A DNA stretch of 64,000 nucleotides from Vibrio agarivorans (lineage in GTDB: Bacteria; Pseudomonadota; Gammaproteobacteria; Enterobacterales; Vibrionaceae): assembly GCF_030409635.1 (NCBI RefSeq), contig NZ_JAUFQF010000001.1:1195497-1259496 (forward strand), given 5' to 3'. This document shows positions 43,681-53,575 of the stretch, piece by piece; within the stretch, counting starts at the first letter, position 1, and each line of letters opens with the position of its first letter. Below the pieces are notes generated by a model. That model did not search any database and was not told where the DNA came from. It was given only the letters and a program-made list of their open reading frames with translations. Position numbers and translations under genes: made by a program.

Positions 43681-43776
43681 TCAAAGGAACAGTCCGTCTT
43701 CGATATAAGCTTGAGTATTGAGAAATACCGCATTAACTAGACTAGAGCGGCCTGAGGCTCGAGCGGGATGGGTCAT
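43681..43776 (-). pseudogene. 31-codon ORF, probable 5' remnant of a decayed gene
   Basis: ATG at 43776 with AGGA six bases upstream and an operator-like site at 43801; the product begins MTHPARASGRSSLVNAVFLN and ends IEDGLFL. After its stop a neighbouring frame continues as EQVQEQERMIKHNRSF, suggesting a frameshifted remnant. The N-terminus loosely recalls M20-type peptidases. It could instead be a genuine small peptide. Confidence 0.3.
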
Positions 43777-43800
43777 TTTTTGTCCTAATGATTTTATTAT

Positions 43801-43811
43801 TAGTCGTACAA
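43801..43811. promoter_or_regulatory. TTGTNNNACAA-like site before the 31-codon ORF
   Basis: Minus-strand TTGTACGACTA, one base from the perfect palindrome, 25 bp before the ATG at 43776. The remainder of 43496-43680 and 43812-44019 shows no gene. Confidence 0.45.
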
Positions 43812-44019
43812 AATAATAATAAAGACCAAATAATGTTCTGTGAGCCAAATCTAAGTTTACACATCCTGTTACAAGCATAAAAATGACAAACACTATAAAT
43901 CCATAATAATACCCATAAAAAACAAGAATTTACTTAAATGCACCCTCTGTCCGTCATCTGATAAAAGTTCAAGAAATGTGCACTAGTCAAAAAAAATTGA
44001 AATTTTACTTTATTTTTAT

Positions 44020-44030
44020 TTGTCATACAT
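44020..44030 (+). promoter_or_regulatory. TTGTNNNACAA-type operator next to a sigma-70 -10 box
   Basis: TTGTCATACAT, identical and in the same orientation relative to transcription as in both kdgM promoters. It is directly followed by TATGAT (44031-44036), a good -10 element, pointing to a transcript starting near 44043. Confidence 0.6.
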
Positions 44031-44042
44031 TATGATGTACAC

Positions 44043-44350
44043 ACTGTTACGAGGTGAGCGGTGCTGTCGTTCCCTTGCCTCACTTATTTGACCTAGTGGA
44101 TTGTTCATAACATCGACAGGGTCTGGTTAGGTGCTTCCGCTTAGGATGTATCGACCCGTTGAGCAAACTCCCCCTTTGCTTAACAAACAATTTGGCTGAG
44201 CTTGTTATTAGCAAGCAACAGTAACTTGGTTTCCAAGACTGTTTTAGCCATGAATTTTAAAACAACTATAAATTTTGCTGACATCCCCCAACTCAGCAAC
44301 CCATACCTGCTGCGCTCACACGATACAGGCCGTGTGAGCGCTTTTTTTTT
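44043..44350 (+). ncRNA. Candidate alginate-regulon small RNA with C-rich loop
   Basis: A region of about 300 nt with promoter (operator + TATGAT) and a very strong terminator: stem GCGCTCACACG / CGTGTGAGCGC (44312-44322 / 44331-44341) plus nine T. Inside, GTTGAGCAAA / TTTGCTTAAC (44158-44184) forms a 10-bp stem with a loop of CTCCCCC, which could pair with GGGGAG-like ribosome-binding sites. A further stem GTGAG/CTCAC lies at 44054-44083, and GGGTC/GACCC pair around 44130-44156. No good ORF fits: the 106-codon ORF from 44202 runs through the terminator. The 5' end is estimated. Confidence 0.5.
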
Positions 44351-44484
44351 ATTTTCGATCTCTGCTTTTCGTTTGCTGGATGAAATCCATCAAGACCGAT
44401 TAACGCTCGCTCAGTTGTTCGTAATATTGTTTTGCTCACAAATTATACCGATTACGAATCACACAACCTCTAAAGAGCAAGATC

Positions 44485-44808
44485 ATGAAAAAAATCACTA
44501 TCACAAAAACCGTCGCATTTAGCGTGTTAACCACTTCACTCATTAGCGGAGCAGCATTTGCTAATACCAGTAATGTCTCGACGGATATTATTCAGGAAGA
44601 TGCACACGTTTCTGCAGCAGATGGTCCGCAACAAGCAGCGATGAGACAAGCAGAGCATCAGCATGCTCTTGAGCAACTTGAGCGTGATGGCAATGTCGAT
44701 CGCTATACAGAAACTAATGGCGTTGACCACTCTGTTCAAAGGTTGTCATCAGATTGCGAAAATGAAGCGATTCCTTCAGGCGCAAAAATCAATGAACATT
44801 GTGAGTAA
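44485..44808 (+). CDS. Small secreted protein of unknown function (107 aa)
   Basis: Starts at ATG 44485 (weak AGAGCAAGA upstream) and encodes a signal peptide (to about AAFANT, residue 26) followed by an 80-residue hydrophilic, His/Gln/Glu-rich region (AAMRQAEHQHALEQLERDGN) with two Cys near the end (SSDCENEAI, NEHCE) that could form a disulfide. Family not recognised. It sits between the candidate sRNA terminator and its own hairpin at 44827-44847, so it may be an independent unit or depend on read-through from the sRNA promoter. Confidence 0.7.
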   Translation: MKKITITKTVAFSVLTTSLISGAAFANTSNVSTDIIQEDAHVSAADGPQQAAMRQAEHQHALEQLERDGNVDRYTETNGVDHSVQRLSSDCENEAIPSGAKINEHCE

Positions 44809-44826
44809 CCTTGTTTGAAATTGAGC

Positions 44827-44847
44827 AAACGGCTTTAGAGCCGTTTT
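44827..44847 (+). terminator. Terminator after the small secreted protein gene
   Basis: Eight-bp stem AAACGGCT / AGCCGTTT with a TTAG loop and short T-run. The rest of 44848-45146 shows no gene. Confidence 0.8.
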
Positions 44848-45146
44848 CTCTTACTCAGTGTAAAACCAACACTCACATCACTTCTACTTCCCACCGGCTT
44901 CATCAATTAACGTTTAAAACCCTTTTAGGCATCCCGTTTAAGCAGTAATTTGTAGTATTTAATCAACCTAATCAAAACGCCATTTCATTTTCAACGGTAT
45001 GATTACTTGGCTTCCAAAGCAGGCAAGCGTTCCTTATCTAGTATCGTCTATAAGACAATTCCCAAAGCAAAAAGAAGTAAGATCCAGATCACTTGTATGA
45101 GTAATGCGCGGGCTACAAACGCTAACTTTGTCACGTTCTTGAAATA

Positions 45147-45157
45147 TTGTAGTACAA
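45147..45157. promoter_or_regulatory. TTGTNNNACAA operator, symporter/PL6 promoter
   Basis: TTGTAGTACAA, 59 bp before the SSS symporter start codon. Confidence 0.65.
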
Positions 45158-45216
45158 ATAAAAATATCCATAGTTAGTATTGTTACAAGCCATTAATAAT
45201 TACAGAAGGTTTCAAG

Positions 45217-46998
45217 ATGGATCTCAATACTCTCATTGTAGGCATCTACTTCCTATTCCTTATCGCAATAGGATGGATGTTCAGAACATTTACAAGTACT
45301 ACCAGTGACTACTTCCGTGGGGGCGGTAGCATGCTTTGGTGGATGGTTGGTGCAACTGCGTTTATGACTCAGTTCTCAGCTTGGACATTTACTGGTGCTG
45401 CTGGTAAAGCATACCAAGATGGTTTCGCCGTCGCGTTTATCTTCCTAGCAAACGCATTCGGTTACCTAATGAACTACCTATACTTCGCACCTAAATTCCG
45501 CCAACTTCGTGTTGTTACGGTAATTGAAGCGATTCGTATGCGTTTTGGTAAGTTCAACGAGCAAGTGTTTACTTGGTCTGGTATGCCAAACAGCGTAATC
45601 TCTGCAGGTATCTGGCTAAACGGTCTGGCTATCATTGCATCAGGCATCTTTGGTTTCGACATGACAACAACGATCATCCTAACGGGTCTAGTTGTACTAG
45701 TAATGTCGGTAACAGGTGGCTCTTGGGCGGTTATCGCATCAGACTTCATGCAGATGGTTATCATCATGGCGGTTACAGTAACGTGTGCGGTTGTAGCTAT
45801 CATCCAAGGTGGCGGTGTTGGCGAAATCGTTAACAACTTCCCAGTAGATGAAGGCGCATCATTCGTTTCTGGTAACGACCTGAACTACCTAAGCATCTTT
45901 GGTCTGTGGGCATTCTTCATCTTCTTCAAGCAGTTCAGCATTACAAACAACATGCTTAACTCTTACCGTTACCTAGCAGCAAAAGACTCTAAGAACGCGA
46001 AGAAAGCAGCACTTCTAGCATGTATCCTAATGACTATGGGCCCACTAATTTGGTTCATGCCTTCATGGTTCATCGCGGGTCAAGGTGTTGACCTAGCAGC
46101 ACAATACCCAGATGCTGGCTCTAAAGCAGGTGACTTTGCTTACCTATACTTCGTACAAGAATACATGCCAGCAGGTATGGTTGGTCTTCTGATTGCAGCA
46201 ATGTTTGCAGCGACAATGTCTTCTATGGACTCTGGCCTAAACCGTAACTCAGGTATCTTCGTTAAGAACTTCTACGAGCCAATCCTTCGCCCTAACGCGA
46301 CCGAAAAAGAGCTAGTACTAGTTTCTAAACTGACTTCGACATTCTTCGGCATCTCTATCATCCTAGTTGCCCTATTCATCAACTCTCTGAAAGGTCTAAG
46401 CCTATTCGATACGATGATGTATGTGGGTGCTCTGATTGGCTTCCCAATGACAATCCCTGCATTCTGTGGCTTCTTCATCAAGAAGACTCCAGACTGGGCT
46501 GGTTGGGGTACACTAGTTGTTGGTGGTATCGTTTCTTACTTCGTTGGTTTTGTTATCACTCCAGAGATGGTACAAGGCTGGTTTAACCTTGAGCCTCTAA
46601 CTGGTCGCGAATGGTCTGACCTGAAAGTTGCTATCGGCCTAATCGCTCACCTAGTGTTCACTGCTGGCTTCTTCTGCCTAACAACTGTGTTCTACAAGCC
46701 GCTTTCTGAAGAGCGTCAAAAGAACGTGGACAAGTTCTTCGAAAACCTATCGACTCCACTTGTTGCAGAGTCTACAGAACAGAAGAAACTGGACAACAAA
46801 CAGCGTCGCATGCTTGGTTCACTTATCGCAGTAGCAGGTGTTGGTGTAATGCTGATGTTCCTACTACCTAACCCACTATGGGGTCGCTTCATCTTTATAC
46901 TATGTGGTGCGATTGTTATGGCGGTAGGTCTACTTCTAGTGAAAGCAGTTGACCAAACAGTAGAAGATGCACAAGCAAAAGCTGCTGAACAAAACTAA
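45217..46998 (+). CDS. SSS-family sodium:solute symporter, probable alginate-product transporter
   Basis: A 593-residue inner-membrane protein with about 14 helices. Hallmarks: DYFRGGGSMLWWMVGATAFM near the start and AAMFAATMSSMDSGLNRNSG (about 328-347), the sodium-site segment of the SSS/SGLT family. Marine alginate degraders use such symporters (ToaA-type) to import unsaturated uronate monomers or short oligomers. Codon use is strongly biased (many CTA, ATC, GGT), suggesting high expression. AGAAGGT lies before the ATG. A terminator separates it from the PL6 gene, so the lyase may be partly attenuated. Confidence 0.9.
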   Translation: MDLNTLIVGIYFLFLIAIGWMFRTFTSTTSDYFRGGGSMLWWMVGATAFMTQFSAWTFTGAAGKAYQDGFAVAFIFLANAFGYLMNYLYFAPKFRQLRVVTVIEAIRMRFGKFNEQVFTWSGMPNSVISAGIWLNGLAIIASGIFGFDMTTTIILTGLVVLVMSVTGGSWAVIASDFMQMVIIMAVTVTCAVVAIIQGGGVGEIVNNFPVDEGASFVSGNDLNYLSIFGLWAFFIFFKQFSITNNMLNSYRYLAAKDSKNAKKAALLACILMTMGPLIWFMPSWFIAGQGVDLAAQYPDAGSKAGDFAYLYFVQEYMPAGMVGLLIAAMFAATMSSMDSGLNRNSGIFVKNFYEPILRPNATEKELVLVSKLTSTFFGISIILVALFINSLKGLSLFDTMMYVGALIGFPMTIPAFCGFFIKKTPDWAGWGTLVVGGIVSYFVGFVITPEMVQGWFNLEPLTGREWSDLKVAIGLIAHLVFTAGFFCLTTVFYKPLSEERQKNVDKFFENLSTPLVAESTEQKKLDNKQRRMLGSLIAVAGVGVMLMFLLPNPLWGRFIFILCGAIVMAVGLLLVKAVDQTVEDAQAKAAEQN

Positions 46999-47023
46999 TT
47001 CTAAATTAGACATTTAGTTTACT

Positions 47024-47050
47024 AGGCGGCCTTGCTGGGCCGCCTTTTTT
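47024..47050 (+). terminator. Terminator between symporter and PL6 gene
   Basis: Eight-bp GC-rich stem AGGCGGCC / GGCCGCCT followed by six T; probably partial, as no separate promoter is obvious before 47099. Confidence 0.88.
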
Positions 47051-47098
47051 AATTCCCTTAAAACTCCTGTTCCAACCAAAACAATAAGAGAACACACA

Positions 47099-48718
47099 AT
47101 GAAAAAAACGATTCTTGCTGGTTTAATCGCTTCAATGTCTGTCGTCGGTTTGACCGCTTGTACTTCAGACAACGCTGCGGAAACTCAAACTCCCCCAACA
47201 CCTGTCACCTCTGATATCTCAGTGACCGATATCACTCGTGATTACCTGTTGGCTACTGAGCGCTTAAACACTGTGGATGGCGCTGAGCTAACAGTAAAAA
47301 GTGAAGCGGAAGTTGCTGCACTTAAAGCACAAATCGAAAATGCAAAAGATGGTGCCACGATTACTATCCCAGCAGGCAAGTTTCCTCATCTCGATGTTGT
47401 GACGGTAACAGCCAACAACATCACTATCAAAGCTGAGCAAGCTGGTAGTGCTTGGTTAACCGGTCTCGTGCAGCTTGTACTAGAAGGTAACGACATCACA
47501 GTCGATGGTTTGGTCTTCACAGAAGGCGGCCCAGCCGAGCGCTTTGGTGCTATCCGTATGATGGGCGATCGTAACACGCTGCAAAACTCAACCTTCTACT
47601 ACTTCAACCACGATTACGAGTATGAACCTGACGAGCGTCGTTCTGAATACCCGAAATACCTTTGGCTATCGCTATGGGGTAAAGAAGGTAAAGTGATCAA
47701 CAACCAGTTTGAAGGCAAGCAGAAGCGCGGTACGTTGATCGGTGTTCAAAAGAATGAAACGCCAGATAATCACTACATTGCCCACAATATCTTCCTTGAC
47801 CAGCAACAGAACCAGTTCAACGAATTGGATATCAAAGAAGCGATCCGCTACAACGGCAACAGCTGGGAAGCAATCCGTATTGGTGATTCAAAAGCGTCTC
47901 AATGGCCATCAAACTCTCAATTTGTTGATAACCTAATGATCAACATGGATGGTGAACGCGAGCTGATTTCGATTAAGTCAGGCGGAAATGTCATTGGTGG
48001 CAACACTATTTTTGAAAGTGCTGCATTGATTTCTCTACGCCACGGTAAAGCTAACGTGGTAGACAGCAACGTGATCATCGGCAACGAGAAGCGCCTAACT
48101 GGCGGTATCCGTATCTACGATGAAGATCATGTGATCAAGAATAACTACATCTCAGGCACTCGCGGTCGTGATGGTCTGATTGAAGGTAATGCGGACCTAC
48201 GCGGTGGTGTGGTGATCAATACCGGTATCATTGACGTTGAAAACAATGAAGTTCTCGACCAATCAGTAAAAGGTAAAGAGCTGAACAAACAGTGGACACC
48301 GAAGAACATCACTATCAACAACAACACGCTGGTTGATACTGAGTGGGGCTTTGTGTACGGCAACCAAACACACCGAGTGAGCCTGTTCAACAACGATGTT
48401 GTTGAGACAATCTACACTGGCGTCAACATTGATTTTAATTCAAACGTGATTGATAACTCGCAGCACTCTGAGTTTGTGAGTGTTCGTGCGGTGGCTGATC
48501 ACCCGCTAGTTAACGCTAGCTACTCTAACGAGTTCTATGCTGGCACGGTAACAGAAAGCGAGCAGCTTGGTGAATATTCAGCAACGCTACCGAAATCAGT
48601 AAAACTTGGTGGCTTTAATAGCTACGAAGGCGCAGGGGCAAACGTAGAAGAGCTACAAATTATCACGGCAGAAACTGCAGGCCCAGATTACCGCTTGGTT
48701 AATACGTTCCAGCGTTAA
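47099..48718 (+). CDS. PL6-family polysaccharide lyase lipoprotein (alginate lyase)
   Basis: A 539-residue lipoprotein (lipobox LTAC, Cys about residue 21) with one right-handed beta-helix of the PL6/chondroitinase-B family. The catalytic Lys and Arg sit in ELISIKSGGNVIGGN (about 290-305) and ALISLRHGKAN (about 310-320). The short single-domain form resembles PL6 enzymes that cut MG or MM bonds. The N-terminal SEAEVAALKAQIENAKDGAT is the typical PL6 start. It is downstream of the symporter and followed by a strong terminator. Confidence 0.9.
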   Translation: MKKTILAGLIASMSVVGLTACTSDNAAETQTPPTPVTSDISVTDITRDYLLATERLNTVDGAELTVKSEAEVAALKAQIENAKDGATITIPAGKFPHLDVVTVTANNITIKAEQAGSAWLTGLVQLVLEGNDITVDGLVFTEGGPAERFGAIRMMGDRNTLQNSTFYYFNHDYEYEPDERRSEYPKYLWLSLWGKEGKVINNQFEGKQKRGTLIGVQKNETPDNHYIAHNIFLDQQQNQFNELDIKEAIRYNGNSWEAIRIGDSKASQWPSNSQFVDNLMINMDGERELISIKSGGNVIGGNTIFESAALISLRHGKANVVDSNVIIGNEKRLTGGIRIYDEDHVIKNNYISGTRGRDGLIEGNADLRGGVVINTGIIDVENNEVLDQSVKGKELNKQWTPKNITINNNTLVDTEWGFVYGNQTHRVSLFNNDVVETIYTGVNIDFNSNVIDNSQHSEFVSVRAVADHPLVNASYSNEFYAGTVTESEQLGEYSATLPKSVKLGGFNSYEGAGANVEELQIITAETAGPDYRLVNTFQR

Positions 48719-48761
48719 TCGCACAAATAAGTTCTCCAAAATGCCTAACTAGGCGTTTATT

Positions 48762-48790
48762 GCCAGTCTCCTTTGGAGGCTGGCTTTTTT
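48762..48790. terminator. Terminator after PL6 gene
   Basis: Ten-bp stem GCCAGTCTCC / GGAGGCTGGC (one mismatch) followed by six T; it reaches the end of the convergent sigZ-like gene. Confidence 0.9.
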
Positions 48791-49331
48791 ATTTGCAGCC
48801 ACAGTCAGATTGACGCTTTTGATAGTCCATGACATTCCCCTGAGCATCGATAGAGAACTCACAACACTGGTTAAATACACCAAACAGCTTTTGTCGACTT
48901 TTCTGCACTCGAGATTTTAGCGTTGAGTACTTTATCCCCTCTTTTTTCGCAAACTCTTTCTGTGACATCCCATCAATTTCTATTGCGCGCAGAAGCTTGG
49001 CATCTTGTTCGGGTAGGCCATCGATAAAGGGGGCAACACATTGAGCGAGTTCAGTGATCAATGACACCTGCTGCTCAGCAAACCACAGATCTTCACTATG
49101 CACCTCGGCCTGACGGCCGCGTTTACGATAGAAATCGATAATCGTGTGATTAGCGATTTGAAACAGCCATGACTTTATCTTTTTCGTATCCTGAACGGTC
49201 GCTAGATTGTGATAGGTTTTGATCAATATCTCCTGCAGCAGATCATCGACATCGGCTGGGTTGGCGACATTTCTGTGCAGGAAAGCTTTAAGGCTTTGCT
49301 GATACTGCTTCCAAATGGCTTCCACATTCAT
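48789..49331 (-). CDS. sigZ: ECF-type RNA polymerase sigma factor, SigZ-like
   Basis: A 180-residue sigma factor with region 2 (VDDLLQEILIKTYHNLATV, about 28-46, and IKSWLFQIANHTIIDFYRKR) and region 4 (LLRAIEIDGMSQKEFAKKEG, about 113-132). The chain ends in a Cys-rich tail: NQCCEF and SDCGCK, as in SigZ. No anti-sigma gene is adjacent. It lies downstream of a GST-like gene on the same strand, 27 bp apart, so they likely share a transcript. The signal is unknown; the cysteines suggest redox or metal control. Confidence 0.85.
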   Translation of the reverse strand: MNVEAIWKQYQQSLKAFLHRNVANPADVDDLLQEILIKTYHNLATVQDTKKIKSWLFQIANHTIIDFYRKRGRQAEVHSEDLWFAEQQVSLITELAQCVAPFIDGLPEQDAKLLRAIEIDGMSQKEFAKKEGIKYSTLKSRVQKSRQKLFGVFNQCCEFSIDAQGNVMDYQKRQSDCGCK

Positions 49332-49358
49332 AATCTAGCGACTCTCTAATGGTGATAA

Positions 49359-50054
49359 TTAACCGCAACAACGACTCGACTGACAAGTTGAAGTAGAAAC
49401 TGTCTTACCCTCTCCTAGAAAGGTTCCTTTCAAATAGAAGGCGTTAAACTTCTCGACAAAACCTTCAGATACCGACTTTTCAGCTAGGCCAGTATTAAGT
49501 AAAGCTTTTTGCCATGCTTTGACTTTAGGGAGATCTCGAAGTAAATCGTGACATGTTTCCTGTTCAATAATGGCGGCTCTGTGCAAAACAGGCAACCAGG
49601 CGATATCAACATTACTTAAGCTGTCTGATTTAAAGAATAGAGACTCACCTGATAACTGCTTTTCGACTTTACCTAACGCTTGGCGAAGTTTGCTTTCTCG
49701 CTCGAGAAGAGTTTGCTCATCTTTGCTACTCATCATGCCGCATTGCGGCAAGTAGTTCTTGCTGCCCAAGTAGCTCCATGCGCGATCTAACGCTTTTCGT
49801 TCATTGCTCACACCTTGTTCAAGTGGACCATATTCATCTTCGATATATTCGATAATTGCATCTGACTCAAACAGCGAAACACCACTTTGTGTCACCATCA
49901 CAGGTACTTGACCGTTTGGCGAGATATCTAGAAACCACTGCGGCTTCTCTTTCAAGCTAATGTATTCAATCTCATACGGCAGATTACGTGCTTCTAGAGC
50001 AGCAGTAACACGTTGGACAAAAGGACAAATGGTAAAACTGACGATCTTAATCAT
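49359..50054 (-). CDS. Glutathione S-transferase-like protein with Cys-rich tail
   Basis: A 231-residue protein with an N-terminal thioredoxin fold (IVSFTICPFVQRVTAALEAR; one Cys in TICPF) and SNAIL/TRAIL-like segment SLFESDAIIEYIEDEYG, then a helical GST C-terminal domain. It resembles stringent-starvation or omega-class GSTs. Unusually it ends in CQSSRCCG, three cysteines in eight residues, like the Cys tail of the adjacent sigma factor. It is upstream of the sigZ-like gene. Confidence 0.85.
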   Translation of the reverse strand: MIKIVSFTICPFVQRVTAALEARNLPYEIEYISLKEKPQWFLDISPNGQVPVMVTQSGVSLFESDAIIEYIEDEYGPLEQGVSNERKALDRAWSYLGSKNYLPQCGMMSSKDEQTLLERESKLRQALGKVEKQLSGESLFFKSDSLSNVDIAWLPVLHRAAIIEQETCHDLLRDLPKVKAWQKALLNTGLAEKSVSEGFVEKFNAFYLKGTFLGEGKTVSTSTCQSSRCCG

Positions 50055-50136
50055 GATAAATCCTCAAAGGTGATTATTGTTTCAATACCCTTAAGACGAT
50101 GCCGATGAAAAAAAGACGACGAACAATAAATAAAAC

Positions 50137-50172
50137 ACAAAAAAAAGAGGCCTAACAAACTGTCAGACCTCT
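50137..50172 (-). terminator. Terminator of serS
   Basis: Stem AGAGG(C)CT / AG(A)CCTCT with an A-run at 50139-50145, giving a minus-strand U-tail; 28 bp after the serS stop. Confidence 0.8.
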
Positions 50173-50199
50173 CTCTAATCAAATATCGTTAATCAGAAA

Positions 50200-51552
<1,353 letters not shown>

Positions 51553-51599
51553 TCACGCGTTTGTCAAAATATATAAGTGTAGAAGATACCCAAAAGCCA

Positions 51600-52949
51600 C
51601 TACTTTTCATAGCGCTTTTGTGGGCTTTTTGCATCTAATGAAGCGAGATAATCCAGTTTTTCACCAATTTTGGTCTCTAAGCCGCGATTTGTCGGCATAT
51701 AGTAACGAGTTTGACTCATTTCTGGTGGTAGGTAACGCTCACCTGCGGCATAGGCACCTGGCTCGTCGTGTGCGTAACGATACTCCGCGCCATAACCCAT
51801 GTCTTTCATCAAACTCGTCGGTGCATTGCGCAAATGATGTGGCACTTCATACTCTGGTAGGTTTCGCGCGTCATCCAGTGCCTGCTTCCACGCAGTATAA
51901 ACCGCATTACTCTTTGGTGCGCACGCAAGATACACCACGGCTTGCGCAATTGCCCGTTCACCTTCTGCTGGGCCAATTCGAGTGAAGCAGTCCCAGGCAT
52001 CCATCGCGACTTGCATAGCTCGAGGGTCAGCGTTGCCGATGTCTTCAGAAGCGATCGCTAACAGTCGACGAGCAATATAGAGCGGGTCGCACCCGGCGGT
52101 GATCATACGGGCTGACCAATACAGCGCTCCATCTGGGTTAGAACCACGAATCGACTTATGAACAGCAGAGATAAGGTCGTACCAAATATCCCCTTTATTA
52201 TCGAAACGAGAAACCTTTTCGCCAGCCACCTCAGCGAGCAACGGCAAGGTGATCTGTTTAACGCCTTGTTCATCCTCTTCAGCCATGTCGTACAGCAGTT
52301 CAAGGTAGTTAAGGGACATTCGGGCATCGCCGTTCACCAACTCTGCCAAACGCTCAAGGACATTTTCATGGAACATTGCTGTAGTTTTACCTAAGCCACG
52401 CTCCGGATCAGTAATCGCTTCATTGAGTGCGTTCATCACTTCTTTTGTTGACAGTGATGTCAGCTTGTAGACTCGCGCTCGCGATAGCAGAGCGTTATTC
52501 AGTTCAAAAGAAGGGTTTTCGGTCGTTGCACCAATAAAGGTAACGGTACCGTCTTCTATATGCGGTAAGAAAGCATCTTGTTGCGACTTGTTAAAGCGAT
52601 GCACCTCATCGACGAATAAAATCGTGCGTCGGCCCGCTAATTTGTTGTCGCGCGCTCTGTCGATTGCGGCCCGAATATCTTTGACGCCAGAGGTGACGGC
52701 TGAGACGCGTTCGACTTCCGCATTGGCATAATTTGCCGCCACTTCGGCAAGCGTTGTCTTACCAGTCCCCGGAGGTCCCCAAAGTATCATTGAGTGTATT
52801 TGACCCGCTTGCAGCGCCTTTCTTAATGGCTTGCCCTCGCCCAAGATATGGGTTTGGCCAATATACTGTTCAATCGTGGTTGGGCGCATCTTGGCGGCAA
52901 GCGGGCGAAAATCTTCATCTGAACTAAAGTCTAAGCTGTAATTACTCAC
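51600..52949 (-). CDS. rarA: Replication-associated recombination protein A (RarA/MgsA)
   Basis: A 449-residue AAA+ ATPase with Walker [14 protein letters not shown] (about 55-67), Walker [16 protein letters not shown] (about 110-124), sensor 1 [12 protein letters not shown] and the C-terminal MgsA domain with [14 protein letters not shown]. It acts at stalled replication forks. It starts with GTG 52949 preceded by AAGGAA. The order lolA-rarA-serS is the conserved gammaproteobacterial arrangement; crcB and ftsK, often found beside it, are absent. Confidence 0.96.
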   Translation of the reverse strand: MSNYSLDFSSDEDFRPLAAKMRPTTIEQYIGQTHILGEGKPLRKALQAGQIHSMILWGPPGTGKTTLAEVAANYANAEVERVSAVTSGVKDIRAAIDRARDNKLAGRRTILFVDEVHRFNKSQQDAFLPHIEDGTVTFIGATTENPSFELNNALLSRARVYKLTSLSTKEVMNALNEAITDPERGLGKTTAMFHENVLERLAELVNGDARMSLNYLELLYDMAEEDEQGVKQITLPLLAEVAGEKVSRFDNKGDIWYDLISAVHKSIRGSNPDGALYWSARMITAGCDPLYIARRLLAIASEDIGNADPRAMQVAMDAWDCFTRIGPAEGERAIAQAVVYLACAPKSNAVYTAWKQALDDARNLPEYEVPHHLRNAPTSLMKDMGYGAEYRYAHDEPGAYAAGERYLPPEMSQTRYYMPTNRGLETKIGEKLDYLASLDAKSPQKRYEK

Positions 52950-52952
52950 TGA

Positions 52953-53549
52953 TTAGTTCCTTTGATCATCCACTTCCACGCCATCAGGCACAACGAAAGT
53001 AAAGCGATCTCGTTTAGGCGCTTGTGAGCTCAAGTTAGTAAAGCGGTAGTCCCCTTTCTGACCATCTTGTTCAATCACTTTGAAGCCAGAAACTTCGCCA
53101 GCATCGTTGATGATGATCTGAAAAGTACCTTGATTCACTTCTTGTGAGGTCGGTACTAACGTAAAGACATCTTGTGCCTGAGAGACTTGATAGTTATCCC
53201 AATCACTCTCTTGATCACGGGTTAACAAGATAAATGGTGTTTGTGCTGCAGCTTGCTCTTGCCAAAAAATGCTTACCTGTTCAATAAATGGGCTGTAATA
53301 CCAGATCGACTGACCGTCAGAGACTAGAACATTTTCATCGGGTAGCGTTGTTGTCCAGCGGAATAAACTCGGTCGTGCAATCTCAACCGTGCCTTCTCCT
53401 TCCATTACCACATCGCCTTCGGGGCTAGTCACCACCTGAGTAAAATCTGCACTGAAGCCAGCACTCATTGACAAACGCTCACTCAACTCTTGCTGTGCGC
53501 CTGCCAAAGCGGTAGAACTGACCAATAATAGCGCTAATAATTTCTTCAT
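52953..53549 (-). CDS. lolA: Outer-membrane lipoprotein carrier protein LolA
   Basis: From ATG 53549 ([20 protein letters not shown]) it encodes a 198-residue periplasmic chaperone with cleavable signal peptide. LolA features: [37 protein letters not shown], and [13 protein letters not shown]. It carries lipoproteins from LolCDE to LolB. It ends 3 bp before the rarA start, so translation is coupled. The ORF extends upstream to 53591 but lacks a sensible signal peptide in that form. Confidence 0.95.
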   Translation of the reverse strand: MKKLLALLLVSSTALAGAQQELSERLSMSAGFSADFTQVVTSPEGDVVMEGEGTVEIARPSLFRWTTTLPDENVLVSDGQSIWYYSPFIEQVSIFWQEQAAAQTPFILLTRDQESDWDNYQVSQAQDVFTLVPTSQEVNQGTFQIIINDAGEVSGFKVIEQDGQKGDYRFTNLSSQAPKRDRFTFVVPDGVEVDDQRN

Positions 53550-53575
53550 TGTTATTCTCCTGTGGTCATCACTAC

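Noticed and set aside
44202..44522. 106-codon plus-strand ORF
   Set aside because: It runs through a very strong terminator hairpin with a T9 tract (giving FFLF-type residues) and overlaps the well-supported signal-peptide gene at 44485.
45474..45836. 120-codon ORF antisense to the symporter
   Set aside because: Shadow of strongly biased codons in a highly expressed gene; the plus-strand SSS protein explains the sequence fully.
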